A stretch of DNA of 64,000 bases from contig NZ_JAJTWU010000003.1 of the NCBI RefSeq assembly GCF_021353265.1, positions 372,001-436,000 on the forward strand. The letters run 5' to 3'. The position numbers and the translations under genes were made by a program. This document shows, piece after piece, positions 19,842 to 29,799 of this stretch. How positions within the stretch are numbered: position 1 is the first letter of the stretch; each line of letters opens with the position of its first letter. This stretch comes from Pelomonas cellulosilytica. GTDB lineage: Bacteria > Pseudomonadota > Gammaproteobacteria > Burkholderiales > Burkholderiaceae_C. Below the pieces are notes generated by a model. The model did not search any database and was not told the DNA's origin. It was given only the letters and a program-made list of their open reading frames with translations.

Positions 19842-19867
19842 AAGCGCGGCACCAGGCCGCGCTTTTT
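19842..19867 (+). terminator. thrS attenuator (intrinsic terminator)
   Basis: A perfect 9-bp stem AAGCGCGGC (19842-19850) / GCCGCGCTT (19856-19864) around a 5-base loop, followed by more T (CTTTTT overall), lies 27 bases before the thrS start. An upstream GCCGCG at 19799-19804, just after the leader stop codon, can pair with CGCGGC at 19845-19850 and so break the stem: a candidate antiterminator. Confidence 0.85.
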
Positions 19868-19894
19868 CATTTCTGCCCCTGATCGGAGCATCCC

Positions 19895-21802
19895 ATGATT
19901 TCCATTCAACTCCCCGACGGCTCCCGCCGTGAGTACCCCGCCGCGCTGACGGTCGGCGATGTGGCCGCCAGCATCGGCACCGGCCTGGCCAAGGCCGCAC
20001 TGGGCGGCAAGGTGGACGGCAGGCTCGTCGACCTGTCCCACGTCATCGACAAGGACGCCCAGCTGTCCATCGTCACCGACAAGGACGCCGACGGCCTGGA
20101 GCTGATCCGCCACTCGACGGCCCACCTGCTGGCCTACGCCGTCAAGGAGCTCTACCCGGACGCCCAGGTCACCATCGGTCCGGTCATCGAGAACGGCTTC
20201 TATTACGACTTCGCGTACAAGCGCCCCTTCACGCCGGAGGACCTGGCGGCCATCGAGTCCAAGATGACCGAACTGGTCAAGAAGGACGAGAAAGTCGTCC
20301 GCCGCGTGCTGCCGCGCGACGAAGCCGTGGCGCACTTCAAGGCCATCGGCGAGAACTACAAGGCGGAGATCATCGGCAGCATTCCGGCGGGCGAAGACGT
20401 ATCGCTGTACGCCGAGGGCAAGTTCGAAGATCTGTGCCGCGGCCCGCACGTGCCGAGCACTGGCAAGCTCAAGCACTTCAAGCTGATGAAGGTGGCCGGC
20501 GCCTACTGGCGCGGCGACCACCGCAACGAGATGCTGCAGCGCGTCTATGGCACGGCCTGGGCGACGAAGGACGACCTGCAGAAGTACCTGACGATGCTGG
20601 AGGAGGCTGAGAAGCGCGACCACCGCAAGCTCGGCAAGGAACTGGACCTGTTCCACATCGACGAACACGCGCCGGGCGTCGTCTTCTGGCACCCCAAGGG
20701 CTGGACGGTGTGGCAAGAGGTGGAGCAGTACATGCGCCGCGTCTACCGCGAGAACGGCTACCAGGAGGTCAAGGGTCCGCAGTTGCTGGACAAGTCGCTG
20801 TGGGAAGCCACCGGCCACTGGGACAAGTACCGCGAGAACATGTTCACGACGGAGTCGGAGAAGCGCGAGTACGCGCTGAAGCCGATGAACTGCCCCGGCC
20901 ACATCCTGATCTTCAAGCAGGGGGTGAAGAGCTATCGTGACCTGCCGCTGCGCTACGGCGAGTTCGGCCAGTGCCACCGCAACGAGCCGACGGGGGGGCT
21001 GCACGGCATCATGCGAGTGCGCGGCTTCACCCAGGACGACGGCCACATCTTCTGCACGGAAGACCAGATCCAGGGCGAGGTCACGGCCTTCACGGCACTG
21101 CTGCAGAAGGTCTACAAGGACTTCGGCTTCAACGAGATCATCTACAAGCTGTCGACGCGCCCGGAAAAGCGCATCGGCACCGAAGAGAGCTGGGACAAGG
21201 CCGAGCATGCGCTGGCCGAAGGCCTGCGCGCCTCGGGCTGCGACTTCACCTACCTGCCGGGCGAGGGCGCCTTCTACGGCCCCAAGATCGAGTACACGCT
21301 GAAGGACGCGCTGGGCCGCGAGTGGCAGTGCGGCACGATCCAGGTCGATCCCAACCTGCCGGAACGGCTGGACGCCGCCTTCGTCGACGAGGACGGCGAA
21401 CACAAGCGCCCGCTGATGCTGCACCGCGCCATCGTCGGCAGCCTGGAGCGTTTCATCGGCATCCTGATCGAGCAACATGCCGGCGCGCTGCCCACTTGGC
21501 TGGCGCCGACGCAGGTCGTCGTCGCCAACATTACGGATGCGCAGGCCGATTACGTGTCCGAAATTGTGAAATCGCTGCAAAAACAAGGGCTTAGGGCCCA
21601 GGCCGATTTGCGCAACGAGAAGATCACCTATAAAATCCGCCAGCATTCCATGCAAAAGCTGCCTTACATCCTCGTCGTCGGTGACAAGGAGAAGGCGAAT
21701 GGCAGCGTTGCGGTCCGCGCCCGTGGCAACCAGGATCTCGGCGTGATGCCCCTGCAGGACTTCCTCGCCAGGATCTCCGCAGACATCACCAACAAGGTCT
21801 GA
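19895..21802 (+). CDS. thrS: Threonyl-tRNA synthetase
   Basis: 635 residues, normal length. Order: a TGS domain (about 1-62; [20 protein letters not shown]), an editing domain with [20 protein letters not shown] and the [10 protein letters not shown] segment, a class II catalytic core with [13 protein letters not shown] (zinc Cys), GECHRNEP-like [20 protein letters not shown] and [20 protein letters not shown], and an anticodon-binding domain at the C-terminus. It charges tRNA-Thr. Expression is likely controlled by the leader peptide and terminator directly upstream. Confidence 0.98.
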   Translation: MISIQLPDGSRREYPAALTVGDVAASIGTGLAKAALGGKVDGRLVDLSHVIDKDAQLSIVTDKDADGLELIRHSTAHLLAYAVKELYPDAQVTIGPVIENGFYYDFAYKRPFTPEDLAAIESKMTELVKKDEKVVRRVLPRDEAVAHFKAIGENYKAEIIGSIPAGEDVSLYAEGKFEDLCRGPHVPSTGKLKHFKLMKVAGAYWRGDHRNEMLQRVYGTAWATKDDLQKYLTMLEEAEKRDHRKLGKELDLFHIDEHAPGVVFWHPKGWTVWQEVEQYMRRVYRENGYQEVKGPQLLDKSLWEATGHWDKYRENMFTTESEKREYALKPMNCPGHILIFKQGVKSYRDLPLRYGEFGQCHRNEPTGGLHGIMRVRGFTQDDGHIFCTEDQIQGEVTAFTALLQKVYKDFGFNEIIYKLSTRPEKRIGTEESWDKAEHALAEGLRASGCDFTYLPGEGAFYGPKIEYTLKDALGREWQCGTIQVDPNLPERLDAAFVDEDGEHKRPLMLHRAIVGSLERFIGILIEQHAGALPTWLAPTQVVVANITDAQADYVSEIVKSLQKQGLRAQADLRNEKITYKIRQHSMQKLPYILVVGDKEKANGSVAVRARGNQDLGVMPLQDFLARISADITNKV

Positions 21803-21833
21803 AAGAGCCGTCCGGGCGCGATTTGTTTTGTTT

Positions 21834-21854
21834 GGGCCCCTCGCCTTGGGGCCC
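21834..21854 (+). other. Hairpin upstream of infC
   Basis: A perfect 7-bp stem GGGCCCC/GGGGCCC around TCGCCTT lies between the thrS stop and the infC ribosome site (GAAAGG), 4 bases before that site. T-rich sequence precedes rather than follows it, so it is not a forward terminator. It may influence infC initiation or serve as an mRNA processing site. Confidence 0.45.
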
Positions 21855-21871
21855 GTTGAAAGGTCCACACC

Positions 21872-22417
21872 ATCGCTACGTTTGCCGACCGTCGCGCGAT
21901 TCCGGAGCGCAAGCACCGCCTGAACCGCGAAATCATGGCTCCCGAAGTCCGCCTGAACGGCCCCGAGAATGAACCCATCGGGATCGTCAGCATCCAGGAA
22001 GCCCTGCGCATGGCGGGCGACCTGGACGTGGACCTGGTCGAGATTTCCCCCACCGCCAATCCGCCGGTCTGCCGGCTGATGGACTACGGGAAGTTCAAGT
22101 ACATCGAGCAGAAGCGCGCTGCCGAGGCGAAGGCCAAGCAGAAGGTCATCGAAATCAAGGAAGTCAAGTTCCGCCCGGGCACGGACGAAGGCGACTACCA
22201 GATCAAGATGCGCAACCTGCGCCGCTTCATCGCCGAAGACGGCGACAAGGGCAAGGTCACGCTGCGCTACCGGGGCCGCGAGATCACGCACCAGGACATC
22301 GGCATGCGCCTGCTGGAGCGGATCCGCGACGAACTGGCCGACGTGGCGGTGGTCGAGAACATGCCGAAGCTCGAAGGTCGGCAGATGATCATGGTCCTGG
22401 CGCCGAAAAAGCGCTGA
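21872..22417 (+). CDS. infC: Translation initiation factor IF-3 (ATC start)
   Basis: 181 residues. The likely start is the rare codon ATC at 21872, in frame, with GAAAGG 8 bases upstream and coding for the usual N-terminus [20 protein letters not shown]. The first ATG in frame (21935) would delete the conserved start of the N-domain. Family segments are [40 protein letters not shown] and [16 protein letters not shown]-3 rejects non-standard start codons, so a rare start allows autoregulation, as known for E. coli infC (AUU). Confidence 0.95.
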   Translation: MATFADRRAIPERKHRLNREIMAPEVRLNGPENEPIGIVSIQEALRMAGDLDVDLVEISPTANPPVCRLMDYGKFKYIEQKRAAEAKAKQKVIEIKEVKFRPGTDEGDYQIKMRNLRRFIAEDGDKGKVTLRYRGREITHQDIGMRLLERIRDELADVAVVENMPKLEGRQMIMVLAPKKR

Positions 22418-22431
22418 GATCGACAGAGTTC

Positions 22432-22459
22432 AACCGGTGGGTTTGGTCGCCTGCCGGTT
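22432..22459 (+). promoter_or_regulatory. Inverted repeat in the infC-rpmI spacer
   Basis: AACCGG (22432-22437) and CCGGTT (22454-22459) form a 6-bp stem in the 119-base spacer before rpmI. In E. coli this leader region holds the L20 translational operator; whether the same fold exists here cannot be shown by eye. Confidence 0.3.
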
Positions 22460-22536
22460 CACAAGTCTCCTGAGGCCAACAAGTGTGTCGGAGTCTCCGG
22501 CACCGCCCCAGGGACATACTTAAAAGGAGCATTCAC

Positions 22537-22740
22537 ATGCCCAAGATGAAGACCAAGAGCAGCGCGAAAAAGCGTTTTCGCGTTCGTCCGGGTGGCACCG
22601 TCAAGCGCGGTCAGGCGTTCAAGCGCCACATCCTGACCAAGAAGACCACGAAGAACAAGCGTCAGCTGCGCGGCGCCGTGAACGTGCACGAAACCAACAT
22701 GGGCCACATGGCTCAGATGTTGCCTTTCGCCGGCCTGTAA
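22537..22740 (+). CDS. rpmI: Ribosomal protein L35
   Basis: 67 residues, very basic: [20 protein letters not shown], then ITKKT-like [22 protein letters not shown] is placed 9 bases before the ATG. It is a large-subunit ribosomal protein, in the conserved order infC-rpmI-rplT. Confidence 0.97.
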   Translation: MPKMKTKSSAKKRFRVRPGGTVKRGQAFKRHILTKKTTKNKRQLRGAVNVHETNMGHMAQMLPFAGL

Positions 22741-22766
22741 TCCACCAAGACTAGAAGGAGAAACAT

Positions 22767-23123
22767 ATGCCTCGCGTCAAACGTGGTGTTACCGCTCGCG
22801 CCCGTCACAAGAAGGTCCTGGCCCTGGCCAAGGGCTTCCGCGGTCGTCGTAAGAACGTCTTCCGCATCGCCAAGCAGGCGGTGATGAAGGCGGGCCAATA
22901 CGCCTACCGTGACCGCCGCACCAAGAAGCGCGTGTTCCGTCAGCTGTGGATCGCCCGTATCAACGCCGCCTCGCGTGGCCTGGGCCTGTCCTACAGCAAG
23001 TTCGTGGCGGGTCTGAAGAAGGCGCAGATTGAGATCGACCGCAAGGTCCTCGCCGATCTGGCCGTCAACGACCCGGCTGGTTTCGCCAGCATCTTCGCCA
23101 AGGTGAAGGCCGCGCTCGCCTGA
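22767..23123 (+). CDS. rplT: Ribosomal protein L20
   Basis: 118 residues, standard length, starting [20 protein letters not shown] with the conserved [13 protein letters not shown] and [20 protein letters not shown]. It is needed for early 50S assembly and in enteric bacteria represses its own operon. AGAAGGAG precedes the ATG. Confidence 0.98.
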   Translation: MPRVKRGVTARARHKKVLALAKGFRGRRKNVFRIAKQAVMKAGQYAYRDRRTKKRVFRQLWIARINAASRGLGLSYSKFVAGLKKAQIEIDRKVLADLAVNDPAGFASIFAKVKAALA

Positions 23124-23132
23124 TTGCGACCC

Positions 23133-23192
23133 GCTCCGGCTCACGTCGGAGCACGCAACTTTCAGGGCCGGCCCACCAGGGTCGGCCCTTTC
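23133..23192 (+). terminator. Tandem hairpins between rplT and pheS
   Basis: Two stem-loops follow the rplT stop. The first has GCTCCG/CGGAGC arms (23133-23152). The second has AGGGCCG/CGGCCCT arms (23164-23189) followed by TTC, resembling an intrinsic terminator; it ends about 19 bases before pheS. In E. coli the same position holds the pheM attenuator, but no Phe-rich reading frame is visible here, so partial termination is the simpler reading. Confidence 0.55.
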
Positions 23193-23208
23193 TCATTCCG
23201 AATTCCGA

Positions 23209-24252
23209 ATGTCTGATCTCGACGCATTGCTGGAGTCCGCCAAAGCGGACTTCGCCGCCGCCCCAACGCCTGCCGAGCTGGAAAACGCCAAGGCCAAGTA
23301 CATCGGCAAGTCCGGCCGTGTGACCGAACTGATGAAGGGCCTGGGTGCGCTCAGCATCGAGGAGAAGAAGACCCGCGGCGCCGAGATCAACCAGCTCAAG
23401 GTCGGTATCGAAGCCGCCCTCACCGCCCGCCGCGACGCGCTGGCCGCCGCCGAGCTGGAGAAGCAGCTGAAGGCAGAAGCGCTGGACGTGACCCTGCCCG
23501 GCCGCAGCCGCGGCACCGGCGGCCTGCACCCGATCACGCGCGCGATGGAGCGCATCGAAGCCATCTTCGGCTCCATGGGCTTTGACGTGGCCGACGGCCC
23601 CGAGATCGAGACCGACTGGTACAGCTTCTCGGCGCTGAACAACCCCGAGAACCACCCGGCCCGCTCGATGCAGGACACGTTCTACGTCGACATGAAGGAC
23701 GAGAACGGCAGTTGGCTGAACCTGCGCCCGCACACCAGCCCGATGCAGATCCGCTACGCCCAGGCGCACGCCAAGCGCTTTGCGGGTCAAGACACGATGC
23801 CGGAAATCCGTGTCATCGCGCCGGGCCGCACCTACCGCGTCGACAGCGACGCGACCCACTCGCCGATGTTTCACCAGGTCGAAGGCCTGTGGGTCGGCGA
23901 GAACATTTCGTTCAAGGACCTGAAGGCGGTCTACCTGAACTTCATTACCGCCTTCTTCGAGACCGACCAGCTGCAGTTGCGCTTCCGGCCCAGCTACTTC
24001 CCGTTCACAGAGCCCAGCGCCGAGATCGACATCATGTTCGAGAGCGGCCCGCTGAAGGGCCGCTGGCTGGAAGTCTCCGGCTCGGGTCAGGTGCACCCGG
24101 AGGTCATACGCAACATGGGCCTGGATCCCGAGCGCTACATCGGCTTCGCCTTCGGCTCGGGCATCGACCGCCTGGCCATGCTGCGCTATGGCGTCAACGA
24201 CCTGCGCGCCTTCTTCGACGGCGACCTCCGTTTCCTCTCGCAGTTCAAGTAA
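23209..24252 (+). CDS. pheS: Phenylalanyl-tRNA synthetase alpha subunit
   Basis: 347 residues. An N-terminal coiled-coil (about 1-90) is followed by the class II catalytic domain with [58 protein letters not shown] and the motif 3 stretch [20 protein letters not shown]. The alpha2beta2 enzyme charges tRNA-Phe. pheT follows after 12 bases. Confidence 0.98.
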   Translation: MSDLDALLESAKADFAAAPTPAELENAKAKYIGKSGRVTELMKGLGALSIEEKKTRGAEINQLKVGIEAALTARRDALAAAELEKQLKAEALDVTLPGRSRGTGGLHPITRAMERIEAIFGSMGFDVADGPEIETDWYSFSALNNPENHPARSMQDTFYVDMKDENGSWLNLRPHTSPMQIRYAQAHAKRFAGQDTMPEIRVIAPGRTYRVDSDATHSPMFHQVEGLWVGENISFKDLKAVYLNFITAFFETDQLQLRFRPSYFPFTEPSAEIDIMFESGPLKGRWLEVSGSGQVHPEVIRNMGLDPERYIGFAFGSGIDRLAMLRYGVNDLRAFFDGDLRFLSQFK

Positions 24253-24264
24253 TTCAGAAGAGCT

Positions 24265-26694
24265 ATGCAATTCCCCGAGTCCTGGCTGCGCGAGTTCTGC
24301 AATCCGCCGCTCAACACCCAACAGCTGGCCGAGCTGCTGACCATGTCCGGCATGGAAGTCGAAGAGCTGCGTCCCGTCGCGCCGCCCTTCCACGGCATCG
24401 TCGTTGCTGAAATCCTCGAAGCCGAGCAGCACCCAAACGCTGACAAGCTGCGCGTGTGCAAGGTCAACGCCGGTGGCGCGGAACCGCTGCAGATCGTCTG
24501 CGGCGCACCGAACGCCCGCGTCGGCATCAAGGTGCCGCTGGCCACCGTCGGTGCCGAGCTGCCGCCTAGTGAAGACGGCAAGGCCTTCAAGATCGGCGTC
24601 GGCAAGCTGCGCGGCGTCGAGAGCTTCGGCATGCTGTGCTCGGCCCGCGAGCTCAAGCTCAGCGAAGACCATGGCGGGCTGCTGGAGCTGCCGGCCGACG
24701 CCGTCATCGGCCAGGACATCCGCCAGCATCTCGCGCTAGATGACACCCTCTTCACACTCAAGCTCACGCCGAATCTGGGCCACTGCCTGAGCGTCTATGG
24801 CATCGCCCGCGAAGTCGCCGCGCTGACCGGCGCGCCGCTGCTGAAGGGCGAGTTCCCGCCGGTCAAGCCGAGCATCGATGACAAGCTGACTGCGCATATC
24901 GAGGCGACCGATCTCTGCGGCCGCTTCTCGGGCCGGATCGTCAAAGGCATCGACACCCGGGCCAAGACGCCGGCCTGGATGGTTCAGCGCCTGGAACGCT
25001 GCGGTCAGCGTTCGGTGACGGCGCTGGTCGACATCTCGAACTACGTCATGTTCGAGTACGGCCGTCCGTCGCACATCTTCGACCTCGACAAGATCAGCGG
25101 CGAGCTGGTCGTGCGCTGGGGTCGGGCCGGCGAGCAGCTCAAGCTCCTCAACGGCAACACCATCACCGTGGATGAGAAGGTCGGCGTCATCGCCGATGCG
25201 CGAGAGGTCGAATCACTCGCCGGGATCATGGGCGGCGACCACACCGCAGTGTCCGACGACACGAAAAACGTCTACGTCGAAGCCGCCTTCTGGTGGCCCG
25301 AGGCCGTCATGGGCCGAGGCCGCCGCTATAACTTCTCGACCGACGCCGGCCACCGCTTCGAGCGCGGCGTCGATCCGGCCCAGACCGTCGAGCACATCGA
25401 GCGCATCACGCAGCTCATCCTCGACATCTGCGGCACGGCGGACACGAAGATCGGTCCGATGGACGACCAGTCGCCCAACGTGCCGGCCCGCAAGCCGGTC
25501 GCGCTACGCGTCGCCCGCGCCGCCAAGGTCATCGGCATGCCGGTCACGCAGGCCGACTGCGAGCGCGTCTTCACGCGCCTGGGCCTGCCGTTCAACGCTG
25601 CTGACGGCGTCATCACGGTGTCCCCGCCGAGCTGGCGCTTCGACCTGCAGATCGAAGAAGACCTCATCGAGGAAGTCATCCGCGTCCTGGGCTACCCGAC
25701 GCTGCCGTCCACGGCGCCGCTGGCGCCCATCGTCGGCCGCGTGCGCTCGGAGTCGCGCCAGTCCACGCATGCGCTGCGCCGCGCCGTTGCTGCGCGCGAC
25801 TATTTCGAAACGATCAACTTCAGCTTCGTCGAAGAGCGCTGGGAGCGCGAGCTGGCCGGCGAGACGAATCCCATCAAACTACTCAATCCGATCGCCGCGC
25901 CGCTGTCGGTGATGCGCACCAGCCTGATCGGCAGCCTCGTGCAGGTACTGCGCCACAACCAGGCCCGCCGTGCGACGCGTGTGCGCGTGTTCGAACTGGG
26001 TCGCGTGTTCAAGCGCGACGCCTCGGTGGCCAACGGCCCGCTGTCGGTCTCCGGCACCGAGCAGCCGCTGCGCCTGGGCGGTCTGGCCTGGGGGCCGGCC
26101 GACCAGCAGCAATGGAGCCAGAAGGACCGCGCCGTCGATTTCTTCGACGTCAAGGGCGACCTGGAAGCCTTGTTCGCGCCGCAGGCGCTGAGCTTCGAAG
26201 CCGCCGGGCACCCGGCGCTGCATCCGGGCCGCAGCGCGCGGGTGAGCCTGAACGGCGCGCCTATCGGCGTCATCGGCGAACTGCACCCGCGCTGGCGTCA
26301 AGCCTACGAGATCAGCGGCGGCGCACCGGTCATGTTCGAACTCGACCTTGACGCCGCGCTCGGCCGCACGCTGCCGCATGGCCAGCCACTGCCACGCCAG
26401 CAGGCCGTGCAACGCGACCTGGCCCTGGTCGTTAAGGACAGCACGACGCACGACGCGCTGATGACCACGATCACTACAGCCGGTGGCGCCTTGCTCCGCT
26501 CCGCGCGGCTGTTCGACGTCTTCAAGCCTGCCACGGGCTCGACCACCGACCTTCAGCCGGACGAGCGCAGCCTAGCCGTGCGCCTGGAGCTGCTCGACGA
26601 CGAGGCCACACTGACCGACGAGCGCGTCGACGCTGCCGTGGCGGCCGTCGTCGCCGCCGCTGCCCAGCAGCTCGGCGCACGCCTGCGCGGCTGA
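24265..26694 (+). CDS. pheT: Phenylalanyl-tRNA synthetase beta subunit
   Basis: 809 residues, normal length. Order: a tRNA-binding EMAP-like domain (about 40-150; [20 protein letters not shown]), B3/B4 editing domain (about 210-380; [20 protein letters not shown]), B5 (about 400-475), a catalytic-like domain, and a C-terminal anticodon-binding domain ending with [20 protein letters not shown]. It is co-transcribed with pheS and ihfA. Confidence 0.98.
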   Translation: MQFPESWLREFCNPPLNTQQLAELLTMSGMEVEELRPVAPPFHGIVVAEILEAEQHPNADKLRVCKVNAGGAEPLQIVCGAPNARVGIKVPLATVGAELPPSEDGKAFKIGVGKLRGVESFGMLCSARELKLSEDHGGLLELPADAVIGQDIRQHLALDDTLFTLKLTPNLGHCLSVYGIAREVAALTGAPLLKGEFPPVKPSIDDKLTAHIEATDLCGRFSGRIVKGIDTRAKTPAWMVQRLERCGQRSVTALVDISNYVMFEYGRPSHIFDLDKISGELVVRWGRAGEQLKLLNGNTITVDEKVGVIADAREVESLAGIMGGDHTAVSDDTKNVYVEAAFWWPEAVMGRGRRYNFSTDAGHRFERGVDPAQTVEHIERITQLILDICGTADTKIGPMDDQSPNVPARKPVALRVARAAKVIGMPVTQADCERVFTRLGLPFNAADGVITVSPPSWRFDLQIEEDLIEEVIRVLGYPTLPSTAPLAPIVGRVRSESRQSTHALRRAVAARDYFETINFSFVEERWERELAGETNPIKLLNPIAAPLSVMRTSLIGSLVQVLRHNQARRATRVRVFELGRVFKRDASVANGPLSVSGTEQPLRLGGLAWGPADQQQWSQKDRAVDFFDVKGDLEALFAPQALSFEAAGHPALHPGRSARVSLNGAPIGVIGELHPRWRQAYEISGGAPVMFELDLDAALGRTLPHGQPLPRQQAVQRDLALVVKDSTTHDALMTTITTAGGALLRSARLFDVFKPATGSTTDLQPDERSLAVRLELLDDEATLTDERVDAAVAAVVAAAAQQLGARLRG

Positions 26695-26705
26695 CCGGAG
26701 AACCC

Positions 26706-27074
26706 ATGGACGCCCACGACATCAAGAAGGACGCGGCCGCCGTCGTCATCGGCAGCCTCGAAACACCCACGCTGACGAAAGCCGAGCTGGCCGAGCTGCT
26801 GTTCGACAAGCTGGGCCTGAACAAGCGCGAGTCCAAGGACATGGTCGAGGCCTTCTTCGACATCCTCCACGACAGCCTCGTCAAGGGCCAGGATGTGAAG
26901 CTCTCGGGCTTCGGCAACTTCAACATCCGCCGCAAGGCACCGCGCCCGGGGCGCAACCCGCGCACCGGCGAATCCATTCCCATCAAGGCGCGCAACGTCG
27001 TGACCTTCCACGCCAGCCACAAGCTGAAGGGTCAGGTACAAGGCGATGCCCCTGCCGGGGAAGACTTCGAGTAG
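26706..27074 (+). CDS. ihfA: Integration host factor alpha subunit
   Basis: 122 residues, somewhat longer than the E. coli protein because of short N- and C-terminal tails. [20 protein letters not shown] begins the helical body. The DNA-bending arm is [19 protein letters not shown], with the intercalating Pro, followed by [20 protein letters not shown] bends DNA as an alpha/beta dimer. Its place after pheT is the classic arrangement. Confidence 0.96.
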   Translation: MDAHDIKKDAAAVVIGSLETPTLTKAELAELLFDKLGLNKRESKDMVEAFFDILHDSLVKGQDVKLSGFGNFNIRRKAPRPGRNPRTGESIPIKARNVVTFHASHKLKGQVQGDAPAGEDFE

Positions 27075-27109
27075 AGTCTGCCCTCCCCTCTCGAACCCCT
27101 TGATTTGCA

Positions 27110-27625
27110 ATGGAAAAGGCGCTTCCCGCCATCCCCGCCAAACGCTACTTCACGATCGGCGAAGTCAGCGAGCTGTGCGGCGTGAAGCCCTACGTGCTGC
27201 GCTACTGGGAGCAGGAGTTCACGCAACTCAAGCCGATGAAGCGGCGCGGCAACCGGCGCTACTACCAGCATCACGAAGTGCTGCTGATCCGCCGCATCCG
27301 CGACCTGCTCTACGACCAGGGCTTCACGATCAGCGGCGCTCGCAACCAGCTCAGCGAGGGCCTGCCGCCGGCCGCGGCGCAGAACTTCCGGGATGAAGCC
27401 GGCGTGGCACACGCACCGGAAGACGTTGGTGACGTTCTGGACGACGACGACATCGAGGTGCCCGCGGAGTTCGCGCACGCCTCTGCCCCGCGCCCAGCTG
27501 CATCTCACGCGCAACCGCTCAAGGCCGCCGAGGCGTCGCTAACGCTGCGCGCCGTCGAACCTGTCACGTCACTGGAGCAGGTGCGGGCCGAACTGCTGGC
27601 GATTCGAGCCAGCCTTCTCGGCTGA
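27110..27625 (+). CDS. MerR-family transcriptional regulator
   Basis: 171 residues. The N-terminal MerR helix-turn-helix reads YFTIGEVSELCGVKPYVLRY, with the wing GNRRYYQHHEVLLIRRIRDL and LLYDQGFTISGARNQL. The C-terminal part is acidic then Ala-rich with no metal-binding cysteines. A gene of this type follows ihfA in most Burkholderiales; its effector is unknown. Confidence 0.9.
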   Translation: MEKALPAIPAKRYFTIGEVSELCGVKPYVLRYWEQEFTQLKPMKRRGNRRYYQHHEVLLIRRIRDLLYDQGFTISGARNQLSEGLPPAAAQNFRDEAGVAHAPEDVGDVLDDDDIEVPAEFAHASAPRPAASHAQPLKAAEASLTLRAVEPVTSLEQVRAELLAIRASLLG

Positions 27626-27670
27626 ATTCGACCGCAGGAGCCGAAACCTCGGTTATACTAATTGGCTCAG

Positions 27671-27748
<78 letters not shown>

Positions 27749-27768
27749 TTTTTTTCGTTATAGATCAG

Positions 27769-27803
27769 CGGCTTAGCAGCTTCGGCAGCTAAGCCGTTTG
27801 TCT
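27769..27803 (+). terminator. Strong hairpin after tRNA-Pro
   Basis: CGGCTTAGC (27769-27777) pairs with GCTAAGCCG (27788-27796); inside, GC-TTCG-GC forms a stable UUCG tetraloop stem. T-rich sequence (TTTGTCTTT) follows. It is a good intrinsic terminator for the tRNA transcript. The rest of the gap to 28001 holds nothing I recognise. Confidence 0.75.
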
Positions 27804-28001
27804 TTGTCGGTCCCGGATTTCCCTTCAGGGGCATACAGGCAGCGGGCTTTCAGGGGAAAGCCAGGGACTTCAGGGGACCATTCGCCTGATGGTCGACGCC
27901 TCTTGTAAAAGTTCGCGGCGGCATCAAGCCTCCTGAAGCACCCCTTCCAGAGAGCATCTTTGGTCCAGTGAGTTGCTCGGGCGTGCGGAGCACAAACTGG
28001 G

Positions 28002-29489
28002 TCATACGTCGTCCATGTCCGTGAGCGCCCCCAGCGCAGCGTCAACGGCGGTCCGAATAAGGTCCGGATGGTGTCCCTTGGCAATCAGCTGTTTAGTGCG
28101 GTTGTTAGACAGTTCGCCCGTCTCAGCGATCGTCCTGGCCACGAGCACCAAGTCGTTGTTATTCATGTCGACCGCGTCATTGATGGCGTGATAGACCAAG
28201 TCGAACCGGTGCAGGAAATCCAACTCCTGACGAAGGTCGCGCTGTAGCGCTTCATCTGCCATGCGGAGTCCAAACTCCACGCAAGCGGTCGCATCCCAGT
28301 AGCGATAGATCTCGGGCTGCCCACGGAAATCCTGATAGATCTGGTCATCTGAGATGAAGGTGACGTCCCAGAAGGCCCGCGAGGGTTTCGAGAACGACTG
28401 CAGCGCGGCCAGGTACTCCCGCTCGTTACGCTTCATAGCCACGGATACGGGCAGCACCAGCCCATTCGCCAACCGTGGATCTGCGCAAGCCACCTTATGG
28501 AACAGGAAGCGGGAGAGCCGGCCATTGCCATCCATGAACGGATGGGCAAAGACGAAGGCAAAGCTTGCGAGACTGCCTCGCACCAACGCATTGACCTTAC
28601 TGTCGCGGTCGTTGCAGAGGGCCATCACTGCATCCATCACCGGCCGCAAGAGTTCCGGAGACGGGGGAAGATATGTGACGCCAAGCGCACCTCGCATTTC
28701 ATTGCGCAGGCGGTTCTGCTCATCTCGAAACCCGTCGGCCCGATCCAGCGGGTTGCTGACGGCCAGGTTCTGCAACGCCACCAAGTAGGCCTCGCTGATG
28801 ACCTCAGCATCATGCGCCCTTGAGAGCAGGCTCGCGAAGGCTTCGGCCTTCGACGCTGACGGCTTTTCGCGCTCGATGGCGTAACTGTTGTCGGTCTCGC
28901 TCAAGTACGCCCAGCGGACAGCCCGGTCCAAGACGGCCTTGTCGATGCCCGAAACAAACTTGTCGACCTGACCAAGGACATCGGCATCGAGCATCGCGAC
29001 CACGTCAGGCGTGCGCCGGACGGTTATGCAGTACGTGGGTGACCCGATGCCGTTGAAGTCCACCCGCCAGCGTGTGTCACGTTGCACCCTGTCGGTAACG
29101 TAGCTGGCGTCGTCAAAGAGCTTCTCGTACGCCCCCACCGCGGGTGGGAGGTCCCCCAGTCGTTGGCCGTTGGCAATCTCCCAGAGATAGCAAGCCACCC
29201 GGGCGTACCCACTGCTGGGCGATCTTTGGAAGGCCAGAGCCACTGACTGTGCAGGGATCTTCTTCAGAGCCAGGATGGCCGCCTGCAGATTCATCCCCTC
29301 GTGCTTAAATGCAAACAAGAGGTGTGTCAGCGGATCGTCGCCGTCAGGAGCAACCGCCGGCGGCACTAAGAGAACATCCGCGCGCTCGGTCACGCGGGTG
29401 ACCGGCCCCGTCTGCGCAGGACGCGCTATCGGGAATGCTCCGCTGTCGAGCGCGGTCGCCAGAAAATCGTACCCAACGCTCCGAACCAC
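28002..29489 (-). CDS. Fic family protein (AMP transferase-like)
   Basis: 495 residues, GTG start with AGAGGAA upstream. The complete Fic catalytic motif HPFMDGNGRLSR is at 316-327, containing the catalytic His and the nucleotide-binding GNGR. Upstream, SYAIER (202-207) sits where class II Fic proteins carry the autoinhibitory (S/T)xxxE(G/N) motif; the Glu is kept but the next residue is Arg. Fic enzymes usually transfer AMP to protein hydroxyls. The C-terminal 120 residues look like a winged-helix-type tail (ELSNNRTKQLIAKGHHPDLI). It is lower in GC than neighbours and next to a tRNA, consistent with transfer. Target unknown. Confidence 0.88.
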   Translation of the reverse strand: MVRSVGYDFLATALDSGAFPIARPAQTGPVTRVTERADVLLVPPAVAPDGDDPLTHLLFAFKHEGMNLQAAILALKKIPAQSVALAFQRSPSSGYARVACYLWEIANGQRLGDLPPAVGAYEKLFDDASYVTDRVQRDTRWRVDFNGIGSPTYCITVRRTPDVVAMLDADVLGQVDKFVSGIDKAVLDRAVRWAYLSETDNSYAIEREKPSASKAEAFASLLSRAHDAEVISEAYLVALQNLAVSNPLDRADGFRDEQNRLRNEMRGALGVTYLPPSPELLRPVMDAVMALCNDRDSKVNALVRGSLASFAFVFAHPFMDGNGRLSRFLFHKVACADPRLANGLVLPVSVAMKRNEREYLAALQSFSKPSRAFWDVTFISDDQIYQDFRGQPEIYRYWDATACVEFGLRMADEALQRDLRQELDFLHRFDLVYHAINDAVDMNNNDLVLVARTIAETGELSNNRTKQLIAKGHHPDLIRTAVDAALGALTDMDDV

Positions 29490-29799
29490 AGGTATTCCTC
29501 TTCGACAGACTAAGAAAATTGTACGGAATCAAGCTTCCGGCAATTTTTCTATATGCCCGGCAAGTCAGCAAGCTTCCAGTGGTTCGGCTAAGGCGACCGG
29601 CTGCTCGTCGGAGCAAGCGACCTGTTGTCAACGCGCCATGGCCGAGGCTTTGCTGGCATCGTCTACCGCTCAGCCTAGCAGCACAACATGCGCTGCTACG
29701 CGATCTTCGGCGACACGCTGACGCGCATACATGCCGTTTGGGCGGAACGGCTGACTGAGTGTGGCACCGGCAACTTGCACGCGGTCCTGGGCGGTGCTA
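29490..29799. other. Intergenic, no recognised gene
   Basis: The first part holds the Fic promoter and ribosome site on the minus strand. The rest is low-complexity accessory DNA. A 63-codon plus-strand frame (29688-29879, MRCYAIFGDTLTRIHAVWAE) is open but has no recognisable relatives or ribosome site; I do not call it. Confidence 0.4.

Noticed and set aside
19583..22291. A 902-codon open frame antisense to thrS and infC
   Set aside because: It mirrors the codon periodicity of two certain genes on the other strand, has low-complexity composition and no family features. Long antisense frames are expected at this GC content.
23124..23208. pheM-like leader peptide before pheS
   Set aside because: No ATG/GTG frame with phenylalanine codons was found in the spacer; only the hairpins are present.
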